This document shows positions 1 to 10,362 of a stretch of DNA of 64,000 nt, piece by piece (positions within the stretch are counted from its first letter, which is position 1; the number at the start of each line of letters is the position of its first letter). A program made the translations under genes and the position numbers. Source of the DNA: Diplonema japonicum (lineage: Eukaryota > Euglenozoa > Diplonemea > Diplonemida > Diplonemidae); contig OZ025712.1 of the NCBI GenBank assembly GCA_964019335.1, forward strand, positions 258,705 to 322,704, written 5' to 3'. The notes under the pieces were generated by a model that did no database searches, was not told the DNA's origin, and saw nothing but the letters and a program-made list of their open reading frames with translations.

Positions 1-2235
1 AGACGTCCCACTGTACCCACCACCGTTATGTTTTCTTGGGGGTGTGGGCGGTAGAAGGTGGAGGCCCTTTGCCTCCTCCCTCAGTGTGCGTGACAGAGCA
101 GAGAGCTGGGTCTGGACAAAGCTCGCATCTTCCTTTAATCCTGGCGACCCTGAGTCTGCTGCCTTTGACAGTTTTCTAAACTGCCTCATCAGATCTTCTG
201 CGTGGGCCACCCTCTCCCTGAACCGCTCTATAGCGATGTCCCGTTCTCGGTCTCCGTGGTTAGCTGTGTGGGTGCTGTGCCCCCGCCTCTTTGGACTCCG
301 TTCCTTCTTTTTGTGAAACAGATTCGAAAAAAACCCTGCCCGTTCCTTTCTCTTGGTCCCCTCTACCCCCACTCTCGGTACTGTGCTGGGGCCTTGGCTC
401 ACGTACGTGCTGTACCCACCCACCGTGCCCACCTGTGCAGCATGTTCCGCACCCATAGGAGGGCGGCTATGCACCGGTGGATAGCTTACTGGTAAGGGCG
501 GTGTCACCGTGGGCTGCGACACCTGTGGCCGCTGTTGCATGTTCGTGTTGTAGCTCTGCTGAACAAGGCCCATGAGCTGGCTGCACAACGACCGCATCCT
601 CCCCATCTCTTCCTCCAGAGCGTTGATGCGCTTCATGTTCTCCACATCTTTAACCGGGCTTGCAGGCGGCGGCGGCAACGTCGTGATCCTCAAAGGCTCC
701 ACCTGTTGCGGCTGTGGCGGCTGCATTCCTTTCAACTGTAGCAGCTGCTGTGTGTCTTGCTGCGGGTACACCTGTTGGTTGATCTGCTGCTGCTGAGTGA
801 GAAGCTCGATCTGCGATTTCTGATGTGAGGCCAGCTCCTGGTGGATGTCTTGCAGTTCCTTGATCTGCTGGACTAGCTGGTTTCTGAAGCCCGGTTTCGA
901 AGCGTCGGTCCCCGCCCACGAAGCATTGGCCGTGCGACGTTCCTCGGGCGATGTGGACACGGCTCGGTCTCTCGTGTTGTTTGGGAAAAACTGCGACGTA
1001 AAGGGTGTGGCGGCCACAGTACCACCGGGGGGGATCCAGCCGGCGGCGACGAGAGTGTTGACGTCTACACCTCGCGAAGCGGGCTGGGAGCTCTGCATGG
1101 GGACGGGGGACGGGCCGATCTGGGAGGACCCACGCAAGGTGGGTTCCTTCACGGTGGCGGCGGGCGTGGACACGGGAGGGGGTGGCTGCGACGGCAGAGC
1201 AGGGCTGCTTCTGTTGCTCTTCGAGTTCGCAGAGTCGATTTTAGCTTGCTGCTGCTGAATCAACGCCTGCTGCTGCATGATCTGGTTTTGCAGTGCCTGC
1301 TGCTGCTCCAACAACACTTCATGTGTCCTGCTGTGCGTGCTGCTCGGCGATGCCCCCTCAGCTTGGGTAAGCTGCACCCTTCCCCCCGCCGAGCTACCCC
1401 CCATGCTCCTCGGCATTATAGGCGCTGCCTCACTTAGTTTCCTGTCTGCATACTCAACGAGGAACGTGAAGGCAGCCGCGTCCTCGGGGTACATGGACAT
1501 GAGGCGCTCCGCGAGTGCTCTTTCATTACCTTTCTTGGCGTTCAGAATTTTGGGCACATTTTTGGCCTTCTCCTCTTGACCCGGTTTGTTGTGGTAGAAG
1601 TCAATTAAGCGTTCACATAAAGGGATCTGGTCTGGCTCCAGCTGGCTAAATTCTTCCATGGCCGTCATGGGGATGCGGGAAGGGGGGGCAGACGACAGCT
1701 TAGACGATGCGGTCGGGTGCGAGGGTATCTCGTCGGGACCGTGCTGCTGTATGTAGGTCTGCAGCCACGAGAGGTTCGAAGACTGCTCCGCCCCGTAGTT
1801 GTTGAGGAGCTTTTGAAGGAGTTGCCCGGGACGCTTCTTATAGCTACTCCATATGATCCCAGCCTTGGGGACGTTTCCGGGGGCATTCACCCTGTAAAAG
1901 TCCTGTATTTTCGCCACCGCCTCTTCGTCAGTCAATTGTACAGGGGACACAGGCTTTGAGTCGTGTGTATCCTTTCCTGACCGCCTGCTGCTCCTGCCAC
2001 CTGCAAGGAACACCTCCCAATCCTTGATCCATTCCAGGTCTTGAAGCAGATCGGGGTACTTAACCTTCAGTGCATCGTACAGCGCAGTGGGGTTGTTGTT
2101 GTATTTTGGATTGTCGATAATTTTCCTCCCTATGCCCACCTTCGCGTCGGTGTAGCCCGCTTCGAGAGCCTTTTGGTGAAACTCATTGAGCTTTTCCGCC
2201 AAGGCATCTGGCGTGAACTCCGATGCATCCGTCAT
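1..2235 (-). CDS. FY-repeat, Gln-rich coiled-coil protein (C-terminus cut by window edge)
   Basis: The frame is open for 745 codons from an ATG at 2233-2235 to the left edge, so the C-terminus is missing. I do not recognise an orthologue. The N-terminal 260 residues hold about three diverged copies (near residues 10-60, 105-150 and 203-250) of a roughly 45-aa unit. Each has a hydrophobic-I-x-x-FY/FH start, then a Pro or Lys-rich turn, and ends in L-x-x-x-L-x-x-x-Y. I recall similar units from euglenozoan proteins, but their function is unknown to me. Residues about 310-345 are Gln-rich (QQQQ blocks), and further Gln and Pro-rich coiled-coil stretches follow. The sense strand just upstream of the ATG is A-rich. 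The call as a real gene is firm; the function is unknown. Confidence 0.8.
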   Translation of the reverse strand, partial: MTDASEFTPDALAEKLNEFHQKALEAGYTDAKVGIGRKIIDNPKYNNNPTALYDALKVKYPDLLQDLEWIKDWEVFLAGGRSSRRSGKDTHDSKPVSPVQLTDEEAVAKIQDFYRVNAPGNVPKAGIIWSSYKKRPGQLLQKLLNNYGAEQSSNLSWLQTYIQQHGPDEIPSHPTASSKLSSAPPSRIPMTAMEEFSQLEPDQIPLCERLIDFYHNKPGQEEKAKNVPKILNAKKGNERALAERLMSMYPEDAAAFTFLVEYADRKLSEAAPIMPRSMGGSSAGGRVQLTQAEGASPSSTHSRTHEVLLEQQQALQNQIMQQQALIQQQQAKIDSANSKSNRSSPALPSQPPPPVSTPAATVKEPTLRGSSQIGPSPVPMQSSQPASRGVDVNTLVAAGWIPPGGTVAATPFTSQFFPNNTRDRAVSTSPEERRTANASWAGTDASKPGFRNQLVQQIKELQDIHQELASHQKSQIELLTQQQQINQQVYPQQDTQQLLQLKGMQPPQPQQVEPLRITTLPPPPASPVKDVENMKRINALEEEMGRMRSLCSQLMGLVQQSYNTNMQQRPQVSQPTVTPPLPVSYPPVHSRPPMGAEHAAQVGTVGGYSTYVSQGPSTVPRVGVEGTKRKERAGFFSNLFHKKKERSPKRRGHSTHTANHGDRERDIAIERFRERVAHAEDLMRQFRKLSKAADSGSPGLKEDASFVQTQLSALSRTLREEAKGLHLLPPTPPRKHNGGGYSGTS

Positions 2236-2385
2236 TTATTGGACCCGCATTGGCAGCTCGCCCCTGTAGGAGGAAATGTACACCCGGGGCAGGAGAGCGG
2301 AACAAAACAACAACAACAACAAAAAAAAAAAAACAAAACCTCGCGATAGAGAAGCTTTTTTTTAATATAATTTTCTATCTATTTT

Positions 2386-3210
2386 TCAATACAACGGCTC
2401 GAATGGGAGGTCAGTCTCTGGTTTCGATTTCTGCGAGGCGGCTTCCCCTGAGGCGCTTTGCGCTTCCCTGTACAAGTGTTTTGCTTCCTGCGCAGCTCTC
2501 CCGCCAATGTACTGTTCAAAGATGTGGTTGCTCGTGGGAGGCGGTGGAGGGGATTCAAGAGGCAACGGGGGTTCAGGAGCAACGGTCCGCCCTGATCTAT
2601 TCAAAGCTTCCCGCGCCCTTATAGGCGAACCCTGGTATATGAGATTGTTGAAGCCACGCACGCACCGGTCCGCATCTTGTGGGGACCCGAAGTACAGCGT
2701 GGCCTCGTGTGGCACAGGGGGGGACGTTGGTGCACAGGTTCTGCAAACTTTCTTTAGGTTCGCACCCTCCGCGTTAAATTCATGTTTTGCTTCCAAAGTT
2801 CTCGAGATGGGCCAGTCCTGCGGTAAATTGCTGATGTCGACTCGAAAGTTCTCCCGCGACACCTTCCTTCGGCGGTCCCCAACCCATTTTTTAGATAACC
2901 TCATGTGTTCCAGTCGTGCCTCCTCCAACTTCACTAAAACCCTCTTTCTTTTCACTATGCTCCTGAAACATGCCTCCGCGGCAGTTGCCCATTGGTCTTC
3001 CAGAGGGGACTCCCGTGCTTCAATCTCGTAAATAGTGCCCATGGACCGCAAGAGGAGGACCCCTGAATCACACCATTTGACCAACTGCTCGAGTGCGAGG
3101 CGTTCGAGCCTTTCATCTATAACGCTTTGCCCATAGCCCATATCAAACACCGTGACGTCAGTGTACATGCTTTGATTCGCAGTGGCACTGCCATGAGGGT
3201 CCGAATCCAT
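2386..3210 (-). CDS. RRM-like RNA-binding protein
   Basis: A single 274-codon frame. A probable divergent RNA-recognition motif spans about residues 120-205. It starts with an RNP2-like strand (FRVDISNLP) and ends with a strand/helix pattern (ATLYFGSPQDADRCVRGFN). The middle carries an inserted CxxC (VCRTCAP). A basic helical segment precedes it. After it come a proline run (LESPPPPPTS) and a charged tail. The start ATG follows a run of sixteen A on the sense strand. RNA binding is inferred from the fold pattern; RNP1 aromatic residues are weak, so this could be a degenerate RRM used for protein contacts. Confidence 0.6.
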   Translation of the reverse strand: MDSDPHGSATANQSMYTDVTVFDMGYGQSVIDERLERLALEQLVKWCDSGVLLLRSMGTIYEIEARESPLEDQWATAAEACFRSIVKRKRVLVKLEEARLEHMRLSKKWVGDRRRKVSRENFRVDISNLPQDWPISRTLEAKHEFNAEGANLKKVCRTCAPTSPPVPHEATLYFGSPQDADRCVRGFNNLIYQGSPIRAREALNRSGRTVAPEPPLPLESPPPPPTSNHIFEQYIGGRAAQEAKHLYREAQSASGEAASQKSKPETDLPFEPLY

Positions 3211-3369
3211 TTTTTTTTTTTTTTTGTCCCGCCTCCTCTTTTTCTTCTTTTTTTTTTCCCTCGTTGATAATGAGCACCCGGCAGAAATAAAGAAAGAGCA
3301 GGCACACTCTCACTCTCTCCTTCTCTCTCTCTTTTTTTTTTTTCTTTTTTTTTTTTTTCTTTTGTTTCC

Positions 3370-6300
3370 TCAACTCATCCATTCGGGGTTCGTCAGGTAG
3401 ATTTCGGTCACTTCGCTGGGCTTCAACGCAAGCAAGGAAACCAGGATGGGCATCACAGCGCCCCTGACCTCTGAAGGACTTGTAAGGAACTTGATGATAA
3501 CGCTCTGCGGGGTTTCAAATATAAATGAAAAAAAAAAGGGGAATACCTTCAGATAAACCTCACCTGCGGGGTCGGGAGAGGCACTGGAGTTGCTTTGGGA
3601 GGACTTTTGCGGTTGCGCAGAGGCGGTTTTTAGTTCGGAGACAGAGCCTTCTAGTTTGTGGATTTCTTCTTCTTTCAATGAGAGTTTTTTCGTCTGTTCT
3701 GCGACCTTCCGTTCGAGTTGTTGGGTGTGGATGTCCTTTTTGTCGATTTCTGATTGCAAGCTGAAGATTTTCGTGGCAGAGTACTCATGATCCTTGTCCT
3801 TCTCAGACCGAGCCTCGATGATGTCGGTGGTGTACTTGTCTTCCAGTTCTTTGACTCTGTTCATGAGCTCCTTGCTCGGTTTCATCGCCAGTGCTTTCTC
3901 TGCTTTTTCCACGGCCGCGTCCCTCTCTCTTGTGATTGTTTCAAGTCGTATCTGCAATTTCTTGTTCAGCGACCCAAGCTGTCCGGTTTCTGCTTTCAAC
4001 ATAATGACCTCCTCGTCGACTCCTTTGCGCGATGCCCTCGCGTCGTGATCGAGTTCTTCCATTTCAAGCTGGATGTTCACCTGATTTTTTTTTTTTTTTA
4101 TTTTTTGTTTTTTTTTTCCCCCCCGGACGTACCATTTCGATTTCGTGCAGTTCCCTTTCTTGCTGCATTTCTTGGCTGTGACGTTCTTTGAGCTCGGCCT
4201 CGGCTTCTCGGAACTCGGCTTGGCGAAGCTCGACCAGCTGGTTCGCTTCCATTTTGACGTGATTGACCTCGTTCTTGCAGTCCTGTCGGAGCTGGGACAT
4301 TTCGGTGGTGCGGTGGTTTATAACAGCCTGAAGGGGGGGGGTGTCGTATGTTTCATTGTGTTGTGGTGCGTGTGCTTACCTTCAGCTCCTCGACCCTTTT
4401 GGCCATTGAGACGTTGTCAGAGGCCTCATCCTTCTTACTACGTTCGTTGTCATCAAGGTGATCTTGGAGTTGCTGGTTTTCAGTCTGAGTTTTGTATTGA
4501 AAAAAATTATTGGTTCTTTTTTTTTTTACCTTCGCGTTTGCTAACTGTTGTTCGAGCATTCCCAAGGCCATTTTGTTCACCTTTTTAAACCTCTCGTGCT
4601 CCGTTTGCTCTCCTCTGACCTGGTCCTCCAGGTTTGCGAATTTCACCAGAAGCTCCTCGCGGTCTTTGAAGGCGCTCACGGTGGCTTTCTTTGCCTCTTC
4701 GAGCTCCTTTGTCAGCACAGATAGGTTTTCAGTCAAATGTGCTTCTTTCGTCTTCAATTCCGTAATGGTGGTGGTCGTTTTGTCATGTTCAGCTATGGAT
4801 GCGTCCTTTTCAGCGATCTGCGCTCTCAGCGACTTGATCACAGCATCAAGTTCGCCTTTCATCTCCCGCTGTTCTTTCTTGTGGTTCTCTACGAATTTCT
4901 CCGCCTTCGTCTTGACCCTCGCAAGCTTCTCTTTGTATCCTTCGATCTCCTTGTCCTTGTCGCCCCCGGCAGCGTTGTGCTGTCGCAGTTCGTTGATTTC
5001 CTCTTCCTGTTCTTGTATTTTTCGTTCGCGTTCCTCGAGCTGTCCGTGCAGCTCTGTCACCTCGCCCTCCATGCCTTCGTGCGACACGCGCACAGCCTTT
5101 AAAACGTTGTGCGCTTCTTTCAGTTGAGCATCCAGTTTTGAAATACCTTCTTTCTCCACCGCCAGCTGCTCTTCCGCTTCTGCCAGCTTGCTGACGAACA
5201 CATCTTTCTCCTCTTCATACGTCACAGCCTTCGCTCGAAGAGCTTCGACAGTTTCGTTCAAAACAGACGCCTCTTCCCGTCCTTCTAGCAGCTGATTCAC
5301 CTTGTTATCCAGCTCTTCACGTGCTGCTTGGATTTCAGTTAAGGCATTTTTGCCCTCTTCGCACTCGACAGTCTTCGCTTCCAGTTGTTCTTCAAGTGCA
5401 CTCGCCTTGCTCGCCATGTCGATTTGTGCCGCTTCTAGGGCACTCTTGCTTTCTTCGTGCTCGGTAACCTGTGCCTCCAACCGCGCACGGAGCTCTGAAA
5501 CAGTTGAGTTTAAAACAGAGACAGCATTCTCCCCCTCCTGTTCCGCGGTGCTCTGTGCGTCGAGCTGCTGTCGCAGTGCTGCCAGCTCACTGCCCAGCTT
5601 CTCGTTGGTGGTTTGCATGTCGGAAAGCGTTTGTTGTGCTGCGTCTTGTTGGGACTTGGCAGCCTCAAGTTCCGTTCGCAGGGAGCGTTCACCGTCCTGA
5701 CGCGAAGCTTCGTTTGAAGCAAGCTGTTGCTGCACCTCATCGAGGGACTCGCTTGCCGCGCTGTATGCCTTTTGGCTGTTGTTGAGCGATAATTCTAGTT
5801 CCTCCACCTGTGCGGCAAGTGCTAGCTTGGTTGTCTCGAGAGCTTCGGCAGCCGTTGTTTGAGACGAAAGCTGCACCTGCAGTCCGTTGACTTCTTGGGT
5901 CAACTCCTCGTGTGCTGCTTGCATTGTCTTCAAAGCATTCTTGCTTTCTTCACACTCCGCGATTCTGTCCTCCAGCTGCGCATGAAGCTCTGCAATAACG
6001 TCGCGCGAAGCGGACGTGTTAACTTCCTCATCCGCCTGCTTTGCCTGCAGTGCCTCGAGGCTTTTCTTTGCTTCATTGTGCTCGTTCTGTATCTCATTGA
6101 GGGCGTGCTTAGCGTCTTCTTCCTGTGTTTCTTTGCTCGCAAGCGCTTCTTGAAGCTCCGAAATCTTCTGCTGCAAAGCACCGCAGTCGGCATTCACGGT
6201 TTGCTGTTCCACGAGTTTGTCGTCCACCTCTTTGAGCCTGGCTTCGAGATCGCCCTTGACTGCTTCGAGTTCTTTAAGCTGCCCTTCAAGAAGTTGCACG

Positions 6301-8123
6301 CGTTGCTTGGCGTCTTCAAGAGTCTCAGTCGGTGCAGGCACGGCAGGCTCCTCCTTTTTAGGAGGCTCTTCTGCGAGATCGCGAGGTGTTTGCGGCCCCC
6401 CTCCTCCACCCTTCTTTTTGTTCTTCTTCTTGTTTTTCTTCTTCTTCTTGCTTCCTTGTGCCTCTTCTGCAGCGTCGTCTCTCGGTGTCGCTGGCTCCGC
6501 TGGTGAAGCAGGCTTGTCTTCTTCCACCTCTTTCACATTGTGTCCATTGCCGTTCCCGCTGTGGTCCACACTCAGCTCTTTCTGTAGCTCGCTCACTTTG
6601 TTCATCAACTCATCTCTTGCCGTTTCCAGAGAACTCCTGGCTTCCTCGTGCTCAGTGGCCTGCGTCTCTAGTTGTGTACGGAGCTCTGCAACTGCAGCTT
6701 CGCGCTCCTGCCCTGTTGTGTGGTGTGCCTGGAGCTGCTGCTGCAGCTCTGCGATCTCTTCCTCCATCGTTCGCTTTGCTGATGTGTTTTTGTCCAACTC
6801 TTCACGCAGCTGGTTAGCATCATCGGAGTGCACCGACAGCTGTCCACGAAGCTCTGCAATCGTTCCTTGCATAGCGGACATCTCGGCCGCACCTTCCTGG
6901 CCTTCTGAGCTCTTCGTTTCTAGCTGTTCCGTCAGTGCCTCCAGCTTGCTTTCTGTCTCCTTGCTGGCTTCAGTGAGTCCGGCCATCGTGTCTGCGAGCT
7001 CGCTGCATTCGACGACCTTCACCTCCAGCTGTGCTTCCAGCTCACTCACCTTGCTCACAAGCTCTTCTCTCGACGCTACCGACGCTTCGTGCTCGGTAAC
7101 CTGTGCCTCCAACCGCGCACGGAGCTCTGAAACAGTTGAGTTTAAAACAGAGACAGCATTCTCCCCCTCCTGTTCCGCGGTGCTCTGTGCGTCGAGCTGC
7201 TGTCGCAGTGCTGCCAGCTCACTGCCCAGCTTCTCGTTGGTGGTTTGCATGTCGGAAAGCGTTTGTTGTGCTGCGTCTTGTTGGGACTTGGCAGCCTCAA
7301 GCTGAGTTCTGCCTTCCTCGACTTCGCTAGTCTTCGTGTCCAGCTGCACCTGGAGCTCAGCGAAGGAAGCCTCGGTCTTGCCCCTTGCTGCGAGATGGTC
7401 GTTCACTGTGTTCTCCAATTCCTCGCGTGCGGCTTGAATCGTCACGAACTCGGCGGCCTTTGCCTCCAGCTGCGCGCGGAGCTCTGCGATTGTCTCGCCT
7501 TCTTCTTGCAACCCGGACAGGTTGGCCTCGAGCTTATTGTTGGCGGTCTCAAGGTCGGTTTGCAAGGCGAATATGCTGTTTTGGTGCTCGGCGAGCTGGG
7601 TGGCAAGCTCGCTGTTCTGTTCCTTGAGGGCGGGGAGTTGTAGGAGCTCGGTGGTGAGGGCAGCGATCTGATCCTCAAGAAGCGCGGCGGAGGTTTGGGA
7701 AGCGGTCGCGCGTTCGAATTCCTGCCGCAGGGTGAAGATTTCATCGTCTTTCCTGAGAAGCGTGCCCTGCAGCTCGCCCAGCTGAGAGGAGAGGTTCATG
7801 TTTTGCGTAGAGTACGCAGCTTCGGTGTCTTCCAGTTGTTTCTGCAACATGCTTACTTCGCCTACAGCGAAGCTCTTCTTCGCTTCCATTTCCTTTCTGC
7901 ATGTCTCTAGGTCTGTTTTCAGCTGTGTTTCAATGGCGGTATGCTCCTCTTTGTCTTGGCGTAACCTCACGATCTCGTTCCTTTCTTTCGCTACAATCTC
8001 TTCTACACTGGACTTCCACTTCTTCATTTTCGTTTCCAGCTTCTCCACCTTCGTTCTTGCTGCAAAGGCGGCCTCGCGTGCCTCTTCTACAGGCATTTCC
8101 TTCAAGTCATCTGGTAGCTCCAT
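3370..8123 (-). CDS. GRIP-domain golgin, large coiled-coil protein (5 exons)
   Basis: Golgins of this class tether vesicles at the trans-Golgi and bind ARL1 through a C-terminal GRIP domain. Exons read from the minus strand are 8123-4530, 4484-4380, 4327-4133, 4080-3547 and 3504-3370, giving 1520 residues in one frame. Introns are 45, 52, 52 and 42 nt with GT..AG ends. Nearly the whole protein is heptad-rich coiled coil. Splicing the last intron joins VYLK to SVIIKFL, which recreates the GRIP signature: a conserved Tyr before a hydrophobic helix, then a conserved Arg and PILVSLLALKP near the C-terminus. A Lys/Gly-rich break (KKKKKNKKK then GGGGG) lies mid-protein near 6400-6470. An exact 217-bp duplication lies inside the coding sequence. 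The 45- and 42-nt introns contain no in-frame stop, so unspliced mRNA would also be readable there. Confidence 0.85.
5453..5669 (-). repeat. 217-bp exact direct repeat, copy 1 (inside golgin)
   Basis: Identical base for base to 7085-7301, with a 1632-bp offset (544 codons), so both copies are read in the same frame. It encodes about 72 residues of coiled coil. Confidence 0.95.
7085..7301 (-). repeat. 217-bp exact direct repeat, copy 2 (inside golgin)
   Basis: Second member of the exact pair with 5453-5669. Flanking coiled-coil codons differ completely, so the borders are sharp. Confidence 0.95.
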
Positions 8124-8584
8124 GTTGAGCCTTCCTAAGTAAAGGGGGGATTTTTATATAATGAGGAAACGCTGGGGGGGTTTTAAAAAAAGAAGAAATC
8201 ATATCCGTAAGAGAAAATAGGGGGAAAACAAAACAAAAGGGAAAAAAAAAAAAAAAAGAAAAAAAAAACTCACCCCAAAAGAGTCGGTTGATTGTTGTTT
8301 GCACAGCCGGCCCAGTGAAAAAAAAAGGGGGAGAGCAGAGAATTTTTTGAAAAGTCGCACCTTGCAAAAACAAGACCTCTATTTTTTTTTTTATTCCCAC
8401 CCCCTTTCTTTCTTTTTTTTTTTTTATCGAAAAAAAAATAAAACACCGTTCACGGTGAATAGAAAAAAGAAAAAAAAACTTTCTTTTTTCCGAAAAAATA
8501 GAGGCAATAATTGCTTTTTTCTCTTTTTTTTTTTTGAACACACACTCCCCCCCCCCCCCCCCCCCCTCTTTTTCATTTTATTTA
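8124..8584. other. Intergenic low-complexity DNA
   Basis: Upstream region of the golgin. It holds A and T homopolymers and a run of about twenty C near 8547-8566. I see no gene. It ends at the target-site copy TATTTA of the adjoining transposable element. Confidence 0.7.
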
Positions 8585-8602
8585 CATAGCCTGCACGTTA
8601 TA
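8583..8602 (+). repeat. Left terminal inverted repeat
   Basis: Twenty bases pair with 9453-9472 as an inverted repeat; the outer TA belongs to the flanking TATTTA copy. Confidence 0.85.
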
Positions 8603-9470
8603 CCGATACCAATCGGGTATTTTAATCGGTTCGGGTATTTAAATAGTGCAAAATGGCCTGGGCACGCCGAGGTCCTCTATACCCCCGCAGATGTCGAGAT
8701 GGGGTCCAGAAACACAAAATATGATTTTTGGAGACCATGAACATGGGTAACTTAACATCCGAAGCCCACCCCCAATTTTGGCGAATTTTTGGGTGCGTTA
8801 TTTTATGTTATTTTAATCGGTGAAAATTTGGAGAATGAGAAGACGCTGTTTCAAGAATGCAACAGGGAGGGATAAGAGGCTAAGAGGGAGCTAGAGGGAT
8901 ACTTGTGGGTGTTTGGAAGGCATGGCTACCCCCAGTCAGTGGGACTCCAGACGATGCATGAGATGCATGAGGGAACAGCGCTTTGTTCGCTGCATCGTAA
9001 GCAGAGGGTAAAAGCCTGTTCTTACAACACGAGCAGTCCGTGGTGGCAGGAACGTCTGGAGACAAGGACTCTCTTTAGTGCTGGTGCGGATATTCCAGAG
9101 AAAGCTAACGAGTGCACGAGGATTATTTTCCAGAAAAGTTAGTTTCCCCCTTTTTTTAGGGGACCGATGTTTCCGACCTCCCAGTGGTGGTTCCTGGGTC
9201 ATTTCTGAAGCCGTACACGTGGGGAAACCTTGACGGGGGTGGAGGCCCACCCTACGCGTGGCGCCGGTTAGCATCGCCCTCAATGGAGGGTTTGCGGATA
9301 TTCACCGATTAAAATAACGTGGTAAAATAACGTTATTTAATTCGATATCGTTAAAATAACGGGTACGTAACAAGATTAGGGGCCCTTTTTTGCGTTATGG
9401 TATTTGATACCGGGTATTTTAAAATATCAATTTGATAACGTTATGCTTGCGTTATAACGTGCAGGCTATG
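8585..9470. mobile_element. Inverted-repeat DNA transposon or MITE (886 bp)
   Basis: The ends are an 18-bp perfect inverted repeat: CATAGCCTGCACGTTATA at 8585-8602 and its reverse complement at 9453-9470. Both ends are flanked by TATTTA (8579-8584 and 9471-9476), a likely 6-bp target duplication. Inside is a second perfect 18-bp inverted pair, GTTATTTTAATCGGTGAA at 8807-8824 and its complement at 9301-9318. Related GTTATTTTA/GGGTATTTT motifs recur near both ends. The interior has only short frames (for example 8936-9283 minus) with no transposase motif that I can recognise, so it is probably non-autonomous. The right end lies about 15 bp beyond the stop codon of the neighbouring gene, that is, in its 3' flank. 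Confidence 0.85.
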
Positions 9471-9472
9471 TA
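9453..9472 (-). repeat. Right terminal inverted repeat
   Basis: Reverse complement of 8583-8602. Confidence 0.85.
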
Positions 9473-9485
9473 TTTATATCTTTAT

Positions 9486-10319
9486 TTACTCAGCTTCGAT
9501 GGATGCATTTGTAACATTACCTTTATTGAGATGCGAGGTCTCACAAGGAGGCGCGAATCGCGCTTCCAAACGGTTTTGAACGATGCTGGGCATCCTTGTT
9601 AGGAACTGGCCGTTTGCTGCTTCTGACAGGATAAAAGCGCAAGCAGGACCCTGAATGGCTTCACCGACAACCGCCCCGGTCACCTGCGCAACCAAAGAAC
9701 CAACCAAAACTATGGAATTGGTGGCAAGGGAGATAAAAAGCTTGGTCCTCTTCTGCTGTTTTGTCGTTTTGGTGGACACGTCACTGCAATACGACGATAC
9801 ACAGCTAACAGTCGATGAAACAAGGTTCATGACCGTGGGGATTAGCACCCTCTGAACAGTGATGGCAGCACGATGACCACCATTCCTCTCATCGTAGTCT
9901 ATGTCCTCTTGCGGAGCTTGAACTGAAGGATAGTACCCCAGTATTCTAATTAAAATAGGAACTCTGGCGGCCGTCAGGAAACGTGCGTAATACGCTGCTT
10001 TTAGCCGTGGAGCCATGTCGAAGTGATACGCGATACACTTCATGTCGTCGCTCCCCTTTTCAAGAAGGGCGCAAGCTGCGGCAACCTGTGCTGTTTCTTT
10101 GGCGGTGACGACAAGGAAGCTGACTGCCGTTTCTTCCAAAAATTTCTTCAACTGCGCGGGGGTTACTGGATCTTCGCCGTGTTCCAGCTGGTGCTGATTC
10201 AGCTTTGTGGTGAAGGGAACAAGGAGGTTCAAGAGCAACGTGTCCCATCTGAACCAGAAACGTGTCCGTTTCGTTGCCAGCTGGTCTGCGGTTATGCTCA
10301 ACGGGGGATATTCCAACAT
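9486..10319 (-). CDS. Unknown 277-aa protein, possibly membrane-associated
   Basis: A single complete frame with codon usage like its neighbours; I recognise no family. The N-terminus has an amphipathic or hydrophobic stretch (DTLLLNLLVPF). Two further hydrophobic stretches follow: VPILIRILGYY near residue 122 and a longer Gly/Ala/Val-rich stretch near residues 200-230 (NSIVLVGSLVAQVTGAVVG) that could cross a membrane. There is no clear signal peptide. The gene stops just inside the flank of the 8585-9470 transposon. It is probably a lineage-specific protein; an organelle membrane location is only a guess. Confidence 0.65.
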   Translation of the reverse strand: MLEYPPLSITADQLATKRTRFWFRWDTLLLNLLVPFTTKLNQHQLEHGEDPVTPAQLKKFLEETAVSFLVVTAKETAQVAAACALLEKGSDDMKCIAYHFDMAPRLKAAYYARFLTAARVPILIRILGYYPSVQAPQEDIDYDERNGGHRAAITVQRVLIPTVMNLVSSTVSCVSSYCSDVSTKTTKQQKRTKLFISLATNSIVLVGSLVAQVTGAVVGEAIQGPACAFILSEAANGQFLTRMPSIVQNRLEARFAPPCETSHLNKGNVTNASIEAE

Positions 10320-10324
10320 TGTTG

Positions 10325-10362
<38 letters not shown>

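Noticed and set aside
4510-5700. Other plus-strand frames opposite the golgin
   Set aside because: Same antisense effect; no start context, domain or composition of a real protein.
6217-7305. Long plus-strand frame of 362 codons
   Set aside because: It is the antisense shadow of the golgin coiled coil; Ser/Cys/Leu-rich composition mirrors the Glu/Ala/Gln codons on the real strand.
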